Part shown: positions 28,157 through 37,399 of the stretch, piece by piece
How the letters are laid out: every line of letters begins with the position of its first letter
Numbering within the stretch: the stretch's first letter is position 1
NCBI RefSeq assembly: GCF_014236655.1
Contig: NZ_JACMYG010000010.1
Coordinates: 62,001-126,000, forward strand
Reading direction: 5' to 3'
DNA from: Pseudomonas kielensis
Lineage (GTDB): Bacteria > Pseudomonadota > Gammaproteobacteria > Pseudomonadales > Pseudomonadaceae
Length of the DNA: 64,000 nucleotides
Translations under genes and position numbers: made by a program
The notes under the pieces: generated by a model
What the model saw: the letters and a program-made list of their open reading frames with translations, nothing else
What the model was told of the DNA's origin: nothing
The model's database searches: none

Positions 28157-30166
28157 CTAGCGCTTTAACATCGCGCGTATATCGGCCAATGCGGTATTAC
28201 CGCGCACGGCTTTGACTTCGGTCGGGGTGTCGTCATTGCCTTCCCAGGCCAGGTCGTCCGGCGGCAGCTCATCGAGGAACCGGCTCGGGGAGCAGTCGAT
28301 GATCTCGCCGTACTGCTTGCGCTTGGCGGCAAAGGTGAAGGCCAGGGTCTGGCGTGCGCGGGTAATCCCGACATAGGCCAGGCGACGTTCTTCTTCGATG
28401 GTGTCGGCTTCGATGCTGGAGCGGTGCGGGAGGATTTCTTCTTCCATGCCCATGATGAACACGTAGGGGAATTCCAGGCCCTTGGAGGCGTGCAAGGTCA
28501 TCATCTGCACGCCTTCGGCGCCGTCTTCCTCTTCCTGCTGGCGTTCGAGCATGTCACGCAGGACCAGCTTGCCAATGGCATCCTCCACGGTCATGTCGCC
28601 TTCTTCGTCCTTCTCGAGGGTGTTTTTCAACGCCTCGATCAGGAACCAGACGTTGCCCATGCGGTAGTCGGCGGCCTTGTCGCTGGAGCTGTTGGTGCGC
28701 AGCCAGTTCTCGTAATCGATGTCCATGACCATGCTGCGCAGGGCCGAAATCGGGTCTTCGCCGGCGCATTGCTCGCGGACCTTGTCCATGAAGCGCTTGA
28801 AGCGCGCCAGGCGGTCGGTGAAGCGGTTGTCCAGGTGCTCGCCCAGGCCGATCTCGTCGGTGGCGGCGTACATCGAAATCTTGCGTTCGGTGGCGTAGTT
28901 GCCGAGCTTTTCCAGGGTGGTCGAGCCGATTTCCCGGCGCGGGACGTTGATCACGCGCAGGAAGGCGTTGTCGTCGTCCGGGTTCACAATCAGCCGGAAG
29001 TAGGCCATCAGGTCTTTGACTTCCTGGCGTCCGAAAAAGCTGTTGCCGCCGGACAGGCGATACGGCACCTGGTGGTGCTGCAACTTGAGCTCGATCAGCT
29101 TGGCCTGGTAGTTGCCCCGGTAGAGGATCGCAAAATCGCTGTACGGGCGGTCGGTGCGCAGGTGCAGGCTGAGGATTTCCACGGCCACGCGCTCGGCTTC
29201 GGCATCTTCGTTGCGGCAGCGAATCACGCGGATCTCGTCCCCGTGGCCCATCTCACTCCACAGTTGTTTTTCAAACTCGTGGGGGTTGTTGGAGATCAGC
29301 ACGTTGGCGCAGCGCAGGATGCGGCTGGTGGAGCGGTAGTTCTGCTCCAGCATCACCACTTTCAAGGACGGGTAGTCGTCCTTGAGCAACATCAGGTTTT
29401 CCGGACGGGCGCCGCGCCAGGCGTAGATCGACTGGTCATCGTCGCCCACCACGGTGAACTGGTTGCGCTTGCCGATCAGCAACTTCACCAGCAAATACTG
29501 GCTGGCGTTGGTGTCCTGGTACTCGTCCACCAGCAGGTAGCGGACTTTGTTCTGCCACTTTTCGAGGATGTCGGCGTGTTCCTGGAACAGCTTGACCGGC
29601 AACAGGATCAGGTCGTCGAAGTCCACTGCGTTGAACGCCTTGAGCGTGCGCTGGTAGTGGGTGTAGACGATGGCCGCGGTCTGTTCTTTGGGATTGCGCG
29701 CATTCTCCAGCGCCTCGGGCGGCAGGATCAGGTCGTTCTTCCAGGCGCCGATCATGTTCTTGATCTCGTCGACGCCGTCGTCGCCCGAGTATTCCTTCTG
29801 CATGATGTCGGTCATCAGGGACTTGACGTCGGTTTCGTCGAAGATCGAGAAACCGGGCTTGTAGCCCAGGCGCACATGCTCCTTGCGGATGATGTTCAGC
29901 CCCAGGTTGTGGAAGGTGCACACCGTCAGGCCGCGGCCTTCACCGCCCTTGAGCAGGGTGCCGACGCGCTCCTTCATCTCGCGCGCCGCCTTGTTGGTAA
30001 AGGTCATGGCGACGATGTACTGGGCGCGAATGCCGCAGTTCTGGATCAGATGCGCGATCTTGCGGGTGATCACGCTGGTCTTGCCGGAGCCAGCGCCGGC
30101 GAGCACCAAAAGAGGGCCGCCGACGTAGCTCACGGCTTCTTGCTGCCGGGGATTGAGTCGGGACAT
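28157..30166 (-). CDS. rep: ATP-dependent DNA helicase Rep
   Basis: Superfamily 1 helicase (UvrD/Rep type) that clears proteins from DNA ahead of replication forks. The 669-residue protein contains Walker A LAGAGSGKTSVI, motif Ia, the Walker B region VDEYQDTN, GDDDQSIYAWRGA, and the late motifs (MTLHASKGLEFPYVF, RLAYVGITRAR). The ATG at 30166 begins MSRLNPRQQEAV, the family start; a longer frame to 30340 is unsupported. It is divergent from a c-di-GMP phosphodiesterase gene across 265 bases. Confidence 0.96.
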   Translation of the reverse strand: MSRLNPRQQEAVSYVGGPLLVLAGAGSGKTSVITRKIAHLIQNCGIRAQYIVAMTFTNKAAREMKERVGTLLKGGEGRGLTVCTFHNLGLNIIRKEHVRLGYKPGFSIFDETDVKSLMTDIMQKEYSGDDGVDEIKNMIGAWKNDLILPPEALENARNPKEQTAAIVYTHYQRTLKAFNAVDFDDLILLPVKLFQEHADILEKWQNKVRYLLVDEYQDTNASQYLLVKLLIGKRNQFTVVGDDDQSIYAWRGARPENLMLLKDDYPSLKVVMLEQNYRSTSRILRCANVLISNNPHEFEKQLWSEMGHGDEIRVIRCRNEDAEAERVAVEILSLHLRTDRPYSDFAILYRGNYQAKLIELKLQHHQVPYRLSGGNSFFGRQEVKDLMAYFRLIVNPDDDNAFLRVINVPRREIGSTTLEKLGNYATERKISMYAATDEIGLGEHLDNRFTDRLARFKRFMDKVREQCAGEDPISALRSMVMDIDYENWLRTNSSSDKAADYRMGNVWFLIEALKNTLEKDEEGDMTVEDAIGKLVLRDMLERQQEEEDGAEGVQMMTLHASKGLEFPYVFIMGMEEEILPHRSSIEADTIEEERRLAYVGITRARQTLAFTFAAKRKQYGEIIDCSPSRFLDELPPDDLAWEGNDDTPTEVKAVRGNTALADIRAMLKR

Positions 30167-30343
30167 GACGGAAAAAGGAGTCGTTTGCGAAAAGGGCGGG
30201 CATTTTAACAGGATGCACGGATTCTGCCGCCTCTCTCCGACTTGTGACGCAGCACTCGATCTGTATTTGCCGGTTTTGTTACTTTCGCGCAGGATGCAGG
30301 AAGAATTTGCGTCTAATGTTCGATCTCTGAAGTGGCACAACGC

Positions 30344-30372
30344 TATTATTGAGAATCAATGGCATTTGTCAT
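30344..30372. promoter_or_regulatory. Weak Fur-box-like sequence upstream of the EAL gene
   Basis: TATTATTGAGAATCAATGGC followed by ATTTGTCAT resembles a degenerate Fur box; TGAGAATCAATGGCA agrees with the 7-1-7 consensus at about 10 of 14 positions. It overlaps a TATTAT that could be a -10 box. The match is only moderate. Confidence 0.3.
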
Positions 30373-30431
30373 TGATCATCGGTGCGTCATAATGCCGCCG
30401 CCAACACCTTTGCAGAGTCTAGGGAGCTAGC

Positions 30432-32105
30432 TTGTCTACGCCTGTCGAACCCTTGCGCTTGTTGCTGCTGGCCGAAGAGCCAGTGTGGGCAGCGTTGTTG
30501 CGCGAGTGTCTGGCTCCGATGGGGAGCTCGGCTGTGCTGATCAGTGCACCGACCTGGGAGTCGGTGAGCAGTCTATTTACCGACAACCGCACTGCGGTCC
30601 TGCTGACTATTCCTGCCCTGCAACCGGAGCCGGGGCGGTGCAGCCTGCCAACGGTGTTGCTGCTCGAACACGAACCCCTCACCCCGCCGGACGGTGTCAG
30701 CGACTGGCTGGTGCGCGATGCACTGGATGCGGGCATGCTGCGGCGTTGCCTACGGCATGTGCGTGAGCGCGGGGTGCTGGAAAACACTTTGCAGCGTCTT
30801 GCCGAACAGGACCCCTTGACCGGCATCGCCAATCGCCAGGGCTTCCAGACCTTGCTGGCCACGCGCCTGGCGGAAAATGACGGCCGGGGCCTGGCACTGG
30901 GGCACCTGGACCTCGACAACTTTCGCTACGCCAACGACGCCCTGGGCCATCAGGCCGGCGACCGGTTGATTTTGCAGGTGGTTGCGCGGCTCAAGAGCCA
31001 GTTGGAGGCCGGTGATCAACTGGCGCGGCTGGGCAGTGATGAATTTGCCTTGCTCATCGACACCCGCCGCGCGCCACAACGCGCCGAGTGGATGGCCGAG
31101 CGCATCACCGAAGCCTTGTCCGAACCCTACTGGATCGACGGTGAAAGCCTGTTGATCGGCGCCAGCCTGGGGATTGCCCACGCACGCGCCCAGGCCGGGG
31201 CCGACCCGCTGATGTGGCATGCCCATATCGCCATGCAGCAGGCCAAGAGCACCCAGGGTTGCACCTTCCATATCTTCAACGAGCGGATCAACCGCAACGC
31301 CCGCAGCATGGCGGACCTGGAAAGCGAGTTGCGCCGAGCCTTGCGCCGCGACGAGCTGGAGCTGCATTACCAGCCACGGCTGAACCTGGAGGACGGGCAG
31401 ATTGTCGGCCTCGAAGCCCTGGTGCGCTGGCGACATGCCGAGCGTGGCTTGTTGCCGCCCAGTGAGTTTGTGCCGCTCGCCGAGCAGAGCGGGCTGATCG
31501 TGCCGCTTGGCTACTGGGTCATCTCCCGCGCTCTGCGGGACATGCAGGCGTTGCGCGAGCGCGGCCTGCCGCCGTTGCACATGGCGGTCAACCTGTCATT
31601 CCGCCAGTTCCAGGACAGCCAGTTGCTCTCGACCTTGAGCCGCCTGATCACCGAGCGGGGAGTCGATGCGCAGTGGCTGGAGTTCGAACTCACTGAAACC
31701 GCGGTGATGCGGCGCAGTGATCTGGTCCAGCAGACCATGGATGCCCTGGGGCGACTCGGCGTGCGGTTTTCCCTGGACGACTTTGGCACCGGGTTCTCCT
31801 CGTTCGTGCACCTCAACAGCCTGCCGATCGCCTTGTTGAAAATCGACAAGAGCTTTGTCGCAGGCATGGAGCGGCGTGAGGAGAATCGCAAGCTGGTCCA
31901 CGCGATGATCAACCTGGCTCACAACCTCCATCTGGAGGTGGTCGCCGAGGGCGTCGAAACCCCGGAGCAACTAGAGCTGTTGCGCGGCTTCGGTTGCGAC
32001 CAGGTGCAGGGCTACCTGATCAGCAAGCCGTTGCCGCTGAGCGAACTGGTGGAATACCTGACGTTCGGCTCCAGCCAGCAGCCGGTGCTGGAAATCGTCA
32101 ACTGA
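30432..32105 (+). CDS. proE: Degenerate GGDEF plus EAL c-di-GMP phosphodiesterase
   Basis: A 557-residue cytoplasmic protein with no membrane segments: a divergent N-terminal receiver-like region (about 1-115), a GGDEF domain with the altered site GSDEF at 201-205, and an EAL domain from about 305. EAL residues are intact: EAL 328-330, the Asn in MAVNLSFRQF, Glu in FELTETAV, DDFGTGFSS, the Lys in LKIDKSF and VAEGVET. It should hydrolyse c-di-GMP, with the GGDEF part regulatory. The start is TTG at 30432 after AGGGAG. It matches the position of P. aeruginosa ProE, from memory. Confidence 0.88.
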   Translation: MSTPVEPLRLLLLAEEPVWAALLRECLAPMGSSAVLISAPTWESVSSLFTDNRTAVLLTIPALQPEPGRCSLPTVLLLEHEPLTPPDGVSDWLVRDALDAGMLRRCLRHVRERGVLENTLQRLAEQDPLTGIANRQGFQTLLATRLAENDGRGLALGHLDLDNFRYANDALGHQAGDRLILQVVARLKSQLEAGDQLARLGSDEFALLIDTRRAPQRAEWMAERITEALSEPYWIDGESLLIGASLGIAHARAQAGADPLMWHAHIAMQQAKSTQGCTFHIFNERINRNARSMADLESELRRALRRDELELHYQPRLNLEDGQIVGLEALVRWRHAERGLLPPSEFVPLAEQSGLIVPLGYWVISRALRDMQALRERGLPPLHMAVNLSFRQFQDSQLLSTLSRLITERGVDAQWLEFELTETAVMRRSDLVQQTMDALGRLGVRFSLDDFGTGFSSFVHLNSLPIALLKIDKSFVAGMERREENRKLVHAMINLAHNLHLEVVAEGVETPEQLELLRGFGCDQVQGYLISKPLPLSELVEYLTFGSSQQPVLEIVN

Positions 32106-32123
32106 GCTCGCCCCACAGGCGGG

Positions 32124-33527
32124 TCAATCCGGCTGAGGCATCTGGAAATCAGCGTGCGGCGCCGGCTCCTGGCGAATCATCCGTCTCATCTTCCATTCAA
32201 ACCCCAGCGTCAGGCTCACCGCCGCACAGGCCAGCCCCAGGGCCAGGCCCCACCAGACGCCGGTCGGCCCCCAGTGCAGGTGGAAGGCCATCCACCAGGC
32301 GGCCGGAGCGCCGATCAGCCAATAGCAGCCCAGGCCTACCAGGAAGGTGGTCTTGGCGTCTTTGAGGCCACGTATGCAGCCCATGGCGATGGTCTGCACG
32401 CCGTCGAACAGCTCGAACCACGCGGCCACGGCCAGCAGGCTGACGGCCAGTTGGATGACGTCGGCAAACTGCGGGTCGTTGTGGTCCAGGAACAAGCCGA
32501 CCAGTTCATTGGGCAGCAGCCAGAACACCATGGCGAAACCGAGCATCGCCACCGCGCCAAAGCTGATGCCTACACGTCCGGCCAGGCGTGCATCGAGCAG
32601 TTGCCCGGCGCCGTAATGCTGGCCGATGCGCATGGTGATGGCATAGGACAACCCCGCCGGCACCATGAACGCTACCGAGACAATCTGCAGGGCAATCTGA
32701 TGGGCGCCCAGTTGCGTGCTGCCCATGGTGCCCATGCACAGGGCCGCGAAGGCGAACAGCCCGACCTCGACCGCATAAGTACCGCCAATCGGCAGGCCCA
32801 GTCGCCACAGCTCCCGCAGGTACTGGCGATTGGGCCGGGACAGGCCTGCGCGCAACGGGTAAGCCTCGTACGCCGGGTGCCGGCGAATGTGCCAGGCCAG
32901 GCCCAGGGCCATGCAGTTGGCCACGATCGCAGTCACCAGGCCGATCCCCATCAGGCCCAATTTCGGCAGGCCGAACATGCCGGTGATCAGCGCGTAGTTG
33001 AGCAGGAAGTTGGCCAGGGTGCCGATGACGCTGATGACCATCACCGGCGTGGCGTGGCCAATGGCGCTGGTGAAGCCGCGCAAGGCCATGAAGCTCAGGT
33101 AGCCAGGCAAGGCAAACGGCAGGATCAACAGGAACTGGCCGGCCATCTCGACGTTGCTGGCCGTCTGGCCGAACAACAGCAGGACCGGCTTGAGGTTCCA
33201 CAGCAGCAGGCCCGCGACCAACGCCATCAGCCAAGCCAGCCATAACCCGGCTTGGGTCAGGCGTGCCGCACCCGGAATGTCGCCTGCGCCCTGGCGGATC
33301 GACACCAGCGTGCCAACTGCGGCGATCACGCCGATGCAGAAGATCGATACGAACGAATAGGTCGCCGCACCCAGGCCTCCACCGGCCAGCGCCTCGGGAC
33401 TGATTTTGGCCATCATCAAGGTGTCGGTGAGCACCATCAGCATGTGCGCCAACTGCGAGGCGATCAACGGCCCCGCCAGCCGTAGGATGGCCCGCAGTTC
33501 GATACGTGCTGGATGCTGCATGGTCAT
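32124..33527 (-). CDS. MATE-family multidrug efflux protein
   Basis: A 467-residue inner-membrane antiporter with about twelve hydrophobic segments in two related halves, characteristic of the NorM branch of MATE (segments such as IASQLAHMLMVLTDTLMMA and the second-half LPIGGTYAVEVGLFAFA). It probably exports cationic drugs using a Na+ or H+ gradient. GTG at 33530 and ATG at 33527 both follow AGGAAA; the ATG is preferred. It is divergent from a LysR-type regulator gene. Confidence 0.92.
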   Translation of the reverse strand: MTMQHPARIELRAILRLAGPLIASQLAHMLMVLTDTLMMAKISPEALAGGGLGAATYSFVSIFCIGVIAAVGTLVSIRQGAGDIPGAARLTQAGLWLAWLMALVAGLLLWNLKPVLLLFGQTASNVEMAGQFLLILPFALPGYLSFMALRGFTSAIGHATPVMVISVIGTLANFLLNYALITGMFGLPKLGLMGIGLVTAIVANCMALGLAWHIRRHPAYEAYPLRAGLSRPNRQYLRELWRLGLPIGGTYAVEVGLFAFAALCMGTMGSTQLGAHQIALQIVSVAFMVPAGLSYAITMRIGQHYGAGQLLDARLAGRVGISFGAVAMLGFAMVFWLLPNELVGLFLDHNDPQFADVIQLAVSLLAVAAWFELFDGVQTIAMGCIRGLKDAKTTFLVGLGCYWLIGAPAAWWMAFHLHWGPTGVWWGLALGLACAAVSLTLGFEWKMRRMIRQEPAPHADFQMPQPD

Positions 33528-33679
33528 CACGCGGGTTTCCTGGAAATAGGGGTGAGCCGCTGATTCTCGGCGCTCCGAGGCGAATGCACAAAGGGATAAA
33601 AACGATCGCTGGCATGATTAAAACTCATGCTGGGGAGATTCTGCTAGGGTTTGCCCATTGCGCTATAGGAGCTTTCCCG

Positions 33680-34600
33680 ATGTCCCGTCGTCTTCCTCCG
33701 CTGTATGCCCTGCGTGCTTTCGAGGCTGCGGCCCGCCACAGTTCGTTCACCCGTGCCGCGCAAGAACTGTCGATTACCCAGAGCGCCGTCAGCCGGCATA
33801 TCCGGACACTGGAAGAGCACTTTGCCTGCCGACTGTTTCAGCGCAGTGGTCGCAACCTGCAATTGACCGAGGCCGCTCGCCTGTTGCTGCCCGGTGTGCG
33901 TGAAGGTTTTGGTGCCCTGGAGCGCGCCTGCAGCACCTTGCGCAGCGAAGATGACATCTTGCGCATGAAAGCCCCTTCGACCCTGACCATGCGCTGGTTG
34001 CTGGCGCGGCTCAGCCGCTTTCGGCATCTGCAGCCGGGCAATGAAGTGCAACTGACCAGCGCCTGGATGGACGTCGACTCGGTGGATTTCAATCATGAAC
34101 CCTTCGACTGCGCGGTATTGCTGAGCAACGGGCATTTTCCACCGGACTGGGAAGCCAGTTACCTGTTCGCGGAGCTGTTGATCCCGGTCGGTGCGCCGAA
34201 CCTGCTCAACGATCAGCCCTGGGATGTCGAGCGGCTGGCCCTTACCGAACTGCTGCACCCCACCCCTGATCGTCGCGACTGGCGCAGTTGGCTGGAGCGC
34301 ATGGGGCTCTCCGAGCTGGTGTCGCTCAAGGGCGGGCAAGTGTTCGATACCCTGGAGCTGGGGATGATCGCCGCGGCGCGTGGCTATGGGGTGTCCATGG
34401 GTGACCTGTTGATGGTGGCCGAGGATGTGGCACAGGGGCGCCTGAGCCTGCCCTGGCCGACCGCCGTTGCCAGTGGCCTGAATTACTACCTGGTGTGGCC
34501 GAAAACCCGCCCAGGTGGTGAACGTTTGCGCCGGCTCAGCGACTTCCTGCAAGGCGAAGCGCAGGCCATGGAGTTGCCGGACGTCGAGCGTCTGGAATGA
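33680..34600 (+). CDS. LysR-family regulator (GcvA-like)
   Basis: A 306-residue LTTR. The N-terminal winged HTH reads LRAFEAAARHSSFTRAAQEL then SITQSAVSRHIRTLEEHF, closely resembling GcvA/AmpR-type proteins, with an effector-binding domain from about 95. AGGAGC precedes the ATG. It faces the divergent MATE pump gene across about 150 bases and may control it, although no operator was identified. Confidence 0.92.
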   Translation: MSRRLPPLYALRAFEAAARHSSFTRAAQELSITQSAVSRHIRTLEEHFACRLFQRSGRNLQLTEAARLLLPGVREGFGALERACSTLRSEDDILRMKAPSTLTMRWLLARLSRFRHLQPGNEVQLTSAWMDVDSVDFNHEPFDCAVLLSNGHFPPDWEASYLFAELLIPVGAPNLLNDQPWDVERLALTELLHPTPDRRDWRSWLERMGLSELVSLKGGQVFDTLELGMIAAARGYGVSMGDLLMVAEDVAQGRLSLPWPTAVASGLNYYLVWPKTRPGGERLRRLSDFLQGEAQAMELPDVERLE

Positions 34601-34613
34601 GTCGGCGGCAAAC

Positions 34614-36107
34614 TCACTGATTGGTCGGCCGATAGTGCAGCGCTTCGGCCAGGTGTTCGCGGCTGATGCCCTGAACGTGCTCGAGATCGGCCAGGGTGCG
34701 GGCGACCTTGAGCAGTCGGTGGGCGGCCCTGAGCGACAGGGTCAGGCGTTCGCAGGCGCTCTCCAGCCAGTGTTCGTCTGCTGTGGATAACTGGCAATGC
34801 TGGCGCAGGCCAGGCAGGTCGAGGAAGGCGTTGGGGCAGCCCTGGCGCTGCTGCTGAACCTCGCGAGCCCTGGCCACGCGCTCGGCGGCACAGGCGGAGT
34901 TGTCACCCGGCTGGGTGGCGGGATTGAGTGCAGTGGCTTCGCGGGCGACGGTCAGGTGCAGGTCGATGCGGTCGAGCAGCGGGCCGGAGAGCTTGTGCCG
35001 ATAACGCTGGACCATCTCCGGGGTGCAGGAGCAGCGGCCGCTGGGTTCGCCCAGATAGCCACAGGGGCAGGGGTTCATGGCCGCCACCAACTGGAAACGG
35101 GCCGGGAAACGCACGCGGTCCCGGGCCCGGGCAATCACGATATGACCGGACTCCAGCGGCTCTCGTAATACCTCCAGCACCTTGCGATCGAACTCCGGCA
35201 ACTCGTCAAGAAACAGCACGCCGTGATGGGCCAGGGTGATTTCCCCGGGCTGGGGTTTTGAACTGCCACCCACCAGCGCCGGGCCGGACGCTGAGTGATG
35301 GGGTTGGCGGAAAGGACGTTGCGGCCAATGACTCAACGGCACACCACTGGCAACCGACTGGATCGCCGCCACTTCCAGCGCCTCGCTTTCCGTCAGCGGC
35401 GGCAGCAACCCGGGCAAGCGACTGGCCAGCAGGGTTTTCCCGGTGCCGGGTGGTCCGCTGAACAGCAGGTTATGGACGCCCGCTGCGGCAATCAGCAGGG
35501 CCCGCTTGGCGGCGGCCTGGCCCTGTACTTCGCTCAAGTCGGGGTAGGGCTTGATGGCGTGGAGCAAGCCATTGGAGCGATAAGGTTCGATGGGGGTATG
35601 GCCATTGAAGTGAGCGACCACCTCCAGCAAGTGATGCACCGCGATCACCTTGAGTCCGGAGGCCAGGCAGGCTTCCTCGGCATTCGCCCAGGGCACCACC
35701 AGCACCCGGCCGGCCTGGCGCGCCGCCAGGGCGGCCGGCAGCACTCCGCGTACGGCCCGCACCTCACCGGACAGCGCCAGTTCGCCCAGGCACTCCACGT
35801 CGTCCAGGGTCAGGGTGGGCACCTGTACGCTGGCCGAAAGTATCCCCAGGGCAATCGCCAGGTCGAAGCGCCCGCCGTCCTTGGGCAAGTCGGCGGGGGC
35901 GAGATTCAAGGTGATGCGCCGTGCCGGAAACTGCAGGCCCGAATTGATGATCGCGCTGCGCACCCGATCCTTGCTCTCTTTGACCGCCGCTTCGGGCAAG
36001 CCGACCATCGTCAGTGATGGCAAGCCATTGGCCAGGTGGACTTCAACGGTGACAGCCGGCGCCTCCACGCCAATCTGGGCGCGGCTGTGGACGATGGACA
36101 GGGACAT
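34614..36107 (-). CDS. comM: ComM/YifB-family AAA+ ATPase
   Basis: A 497-residue Mg-chelatase-like AAA+ protein. An N-terminal Lon-like domain (about 1-170) precedes the ATPase core with Walker A SGPPGTGKT and Walker B GVLFLDELPEF. A C-terminal Mg-chelatase domain follows, with the zinc-finger-like cluster NPCPCGYLGEPSGRCSC inside the ATPase region. ComM is a hexameric helicase that promotes branch migration during natural transformation. AAGGA lies seven bases before the ATG at 36107. It is convergent with the LysR gene. Confidence 0.94.
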   Translation of the reverse strand: MSLSIVHSRAQIGVEAPAVTVEVHLANGLPSLTMVGLPEAAVKESKDRVRSAIINSGLQFPARRITLNLAPADLPKDGGRFDLAIALGILSASVQVPTLTLDDVECLGELALSGEVRAVRGVLPAALAARQAGRVLVVPWANAEEACLASGLKVIAVHHLLEVVAHFNGHTPIEPYRSNGLLHAIKPYPDLSEVQGQAAAKRALLIAAAGVHNLLFSGPPGTGKTLLASRLPGLLPPLTESEALEVAAIQSVASGVPLSHWPQRPFRQPHHSASGPALVGGSSKPQPGEITLAHHGVLFLDELPEFDRKVLEVLREPLESGHIVIARARDRVRFPARFQLVAAMNPCPCGYLGEPSGRCSCTPEMVQRYRHKLSGPLLDRIDLHLTVAREATALNPATQPGDNSACAAERVARAREVQQQRQGCPNAFLDLPGLRQHCQLSTADEHWLESACERLTLSLRAAHRLLKVARTLADLEHVQGISREHLAEALHYRPTNQ

Positions 36108-36238
36108 GAGCATTCCTTGAACGAAAAAGAACCGCTTCCTGCGGTTGTTCAAGGGTAGTTGCGAGGGGGTGTTTTAGCGCAGCGCGCGGGGTGGCAAAGA
36201 TTCGCAGGATGTTGCCGGCGGCCTGTGCGGGGTTTTGC

Positions 36239-36337
36239 GTAGGCGCTAGCTTGCTCGCGAAGCACTCAAGGACGACGCGTTGAGTCAGGCTTGACGCAGT
36301 ATCGTTGACGTCCATCGCGAGCAGGGTCGCTCCCACC
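36239..36337. repeat. Degenerate REP pair
   Basis: GCTAGCTTGCTCGCGAAGC and, about 60 bases on, CATCGCGAGCAGGGTCGCTCCCAC are inverted REP-like arms with several mismatches. They lie between comM and ubiK. Confidence 0.6.
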
Positions 36338-36350
36338 ATGGGGCAGAGTA

Positions 36351-36611
36351 TTACTCGGCAGGCGGATTGAGCCTGGCTTCCAGCTCCGCGACTTTCGCTT
36401 CAAGGCTTTCCAGGCGTGCCCGGGTGCGGGCCAGGACGACCATCTGGCTGTCGAATTCTTCCCGGCTGACCAGGTCCAGCTTGCTGAAGCCGCTTTGCAG
36501 CAGGGCCTTGAACTGGCTTTCGATTTCGCTTTTGGGCAGCGGGGTGTCGCCGCTGAACAGGCGGGAGGCGTGGCCGCTCAGGGCGTCGAGGAGGTCTTTG
36601 GGCGCGAGCAT
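36351..36611 (-). CDS. ubiK: Ubiquinone biosynthesis accessory factor UbiK
   Basis: An 86-residue BMFP/YqiC-family protein. Its C-terminal half (residues about 50-83, LARTRARLESLEAKVAELEA) is a trimeric coiled coil, preceded by an amphipathic helical N-terminus. UbiK supports ubiquinone synthesis in the Ubi complex under aerobic conditions. It is divergent from glnK, with a 414-base gap that carries nitrogen-control sites. Confidence 0.9.
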   Translation of the reverse strand: MLAPKDLLDALSGHASRLFSGDTPLPKSEIESQFKALLQSGFSKLDLVSREEFDSQMVVLARTRARLESLEAKVAELEARLNPPAE

Positions 36612-36682
36612 GTGAGGGAGTCCTTAAACTGATGGCGGGCAGTGTATCACGCAGCGTTCAGGCTCATTTGTGCTGCTACGGC

Positions 36683-36730
36683 GCACGCTTTTCGCGCATT
36701 CGCTGGTTGGTCGGCGCACCGTTATTGTGC
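36683..36730. promoter_or_regulatory. Tandem NtrC-binding sites (enhancer) for glnK
   Basis: GCAC-N7-GTGC at 36716-36730 matches the NtrC dyad core exactly. GCAC-N7-GCGC at 36683-36697 is a one-mismatch copy, centred 33 bases (about three helical turns) away. Both lie about 110-145 bases upstream of the predicted glnK transcription start, the usual enhancer position. Confidence 0.7.
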
Positions 36731-36805
36731 GTATCTGTGCGCGCACTTTCGTGCAATCGCTTGGTTTCAATGGCAAGGGATTGAAATCAGTGGTTTTTCT
36801 GGAGA

Positions 36806-36821
36806 TGGCAAGCTTTCTGCT
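36806..36821 (+). promoter_or_regulatory. Sigma-54 promoter of glnK-amtB
   Basis: TGGCAAGCTTTCTGCT has the invariant GG and GC at the correct 12-base register and differs from TGGCACG-N4-TTGCW at two positions. Transcription would begin near 36832, leaving a leader of about 195 bases. NtrC-type dyads lie upstream. Induction by nitrogen limitation is expected. Confidence 0.8.
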
Positions 36822-36860
36822 AAGACCTCTGTGACCCATGCACTGATGCAGTCGCTGTGA

Positions 36861-37364
<504 letters not shown>

Positions 37365-37399
37365 GCCGCCACAACCCCAACGCCCCAGGAGAAAACAAT

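Noticed and set aside
28424-30208. 594-codon open frame on the plus strand
   Set aside because: It is antisense to rep, with no recognisable motifs; rep has all helicase motifs.
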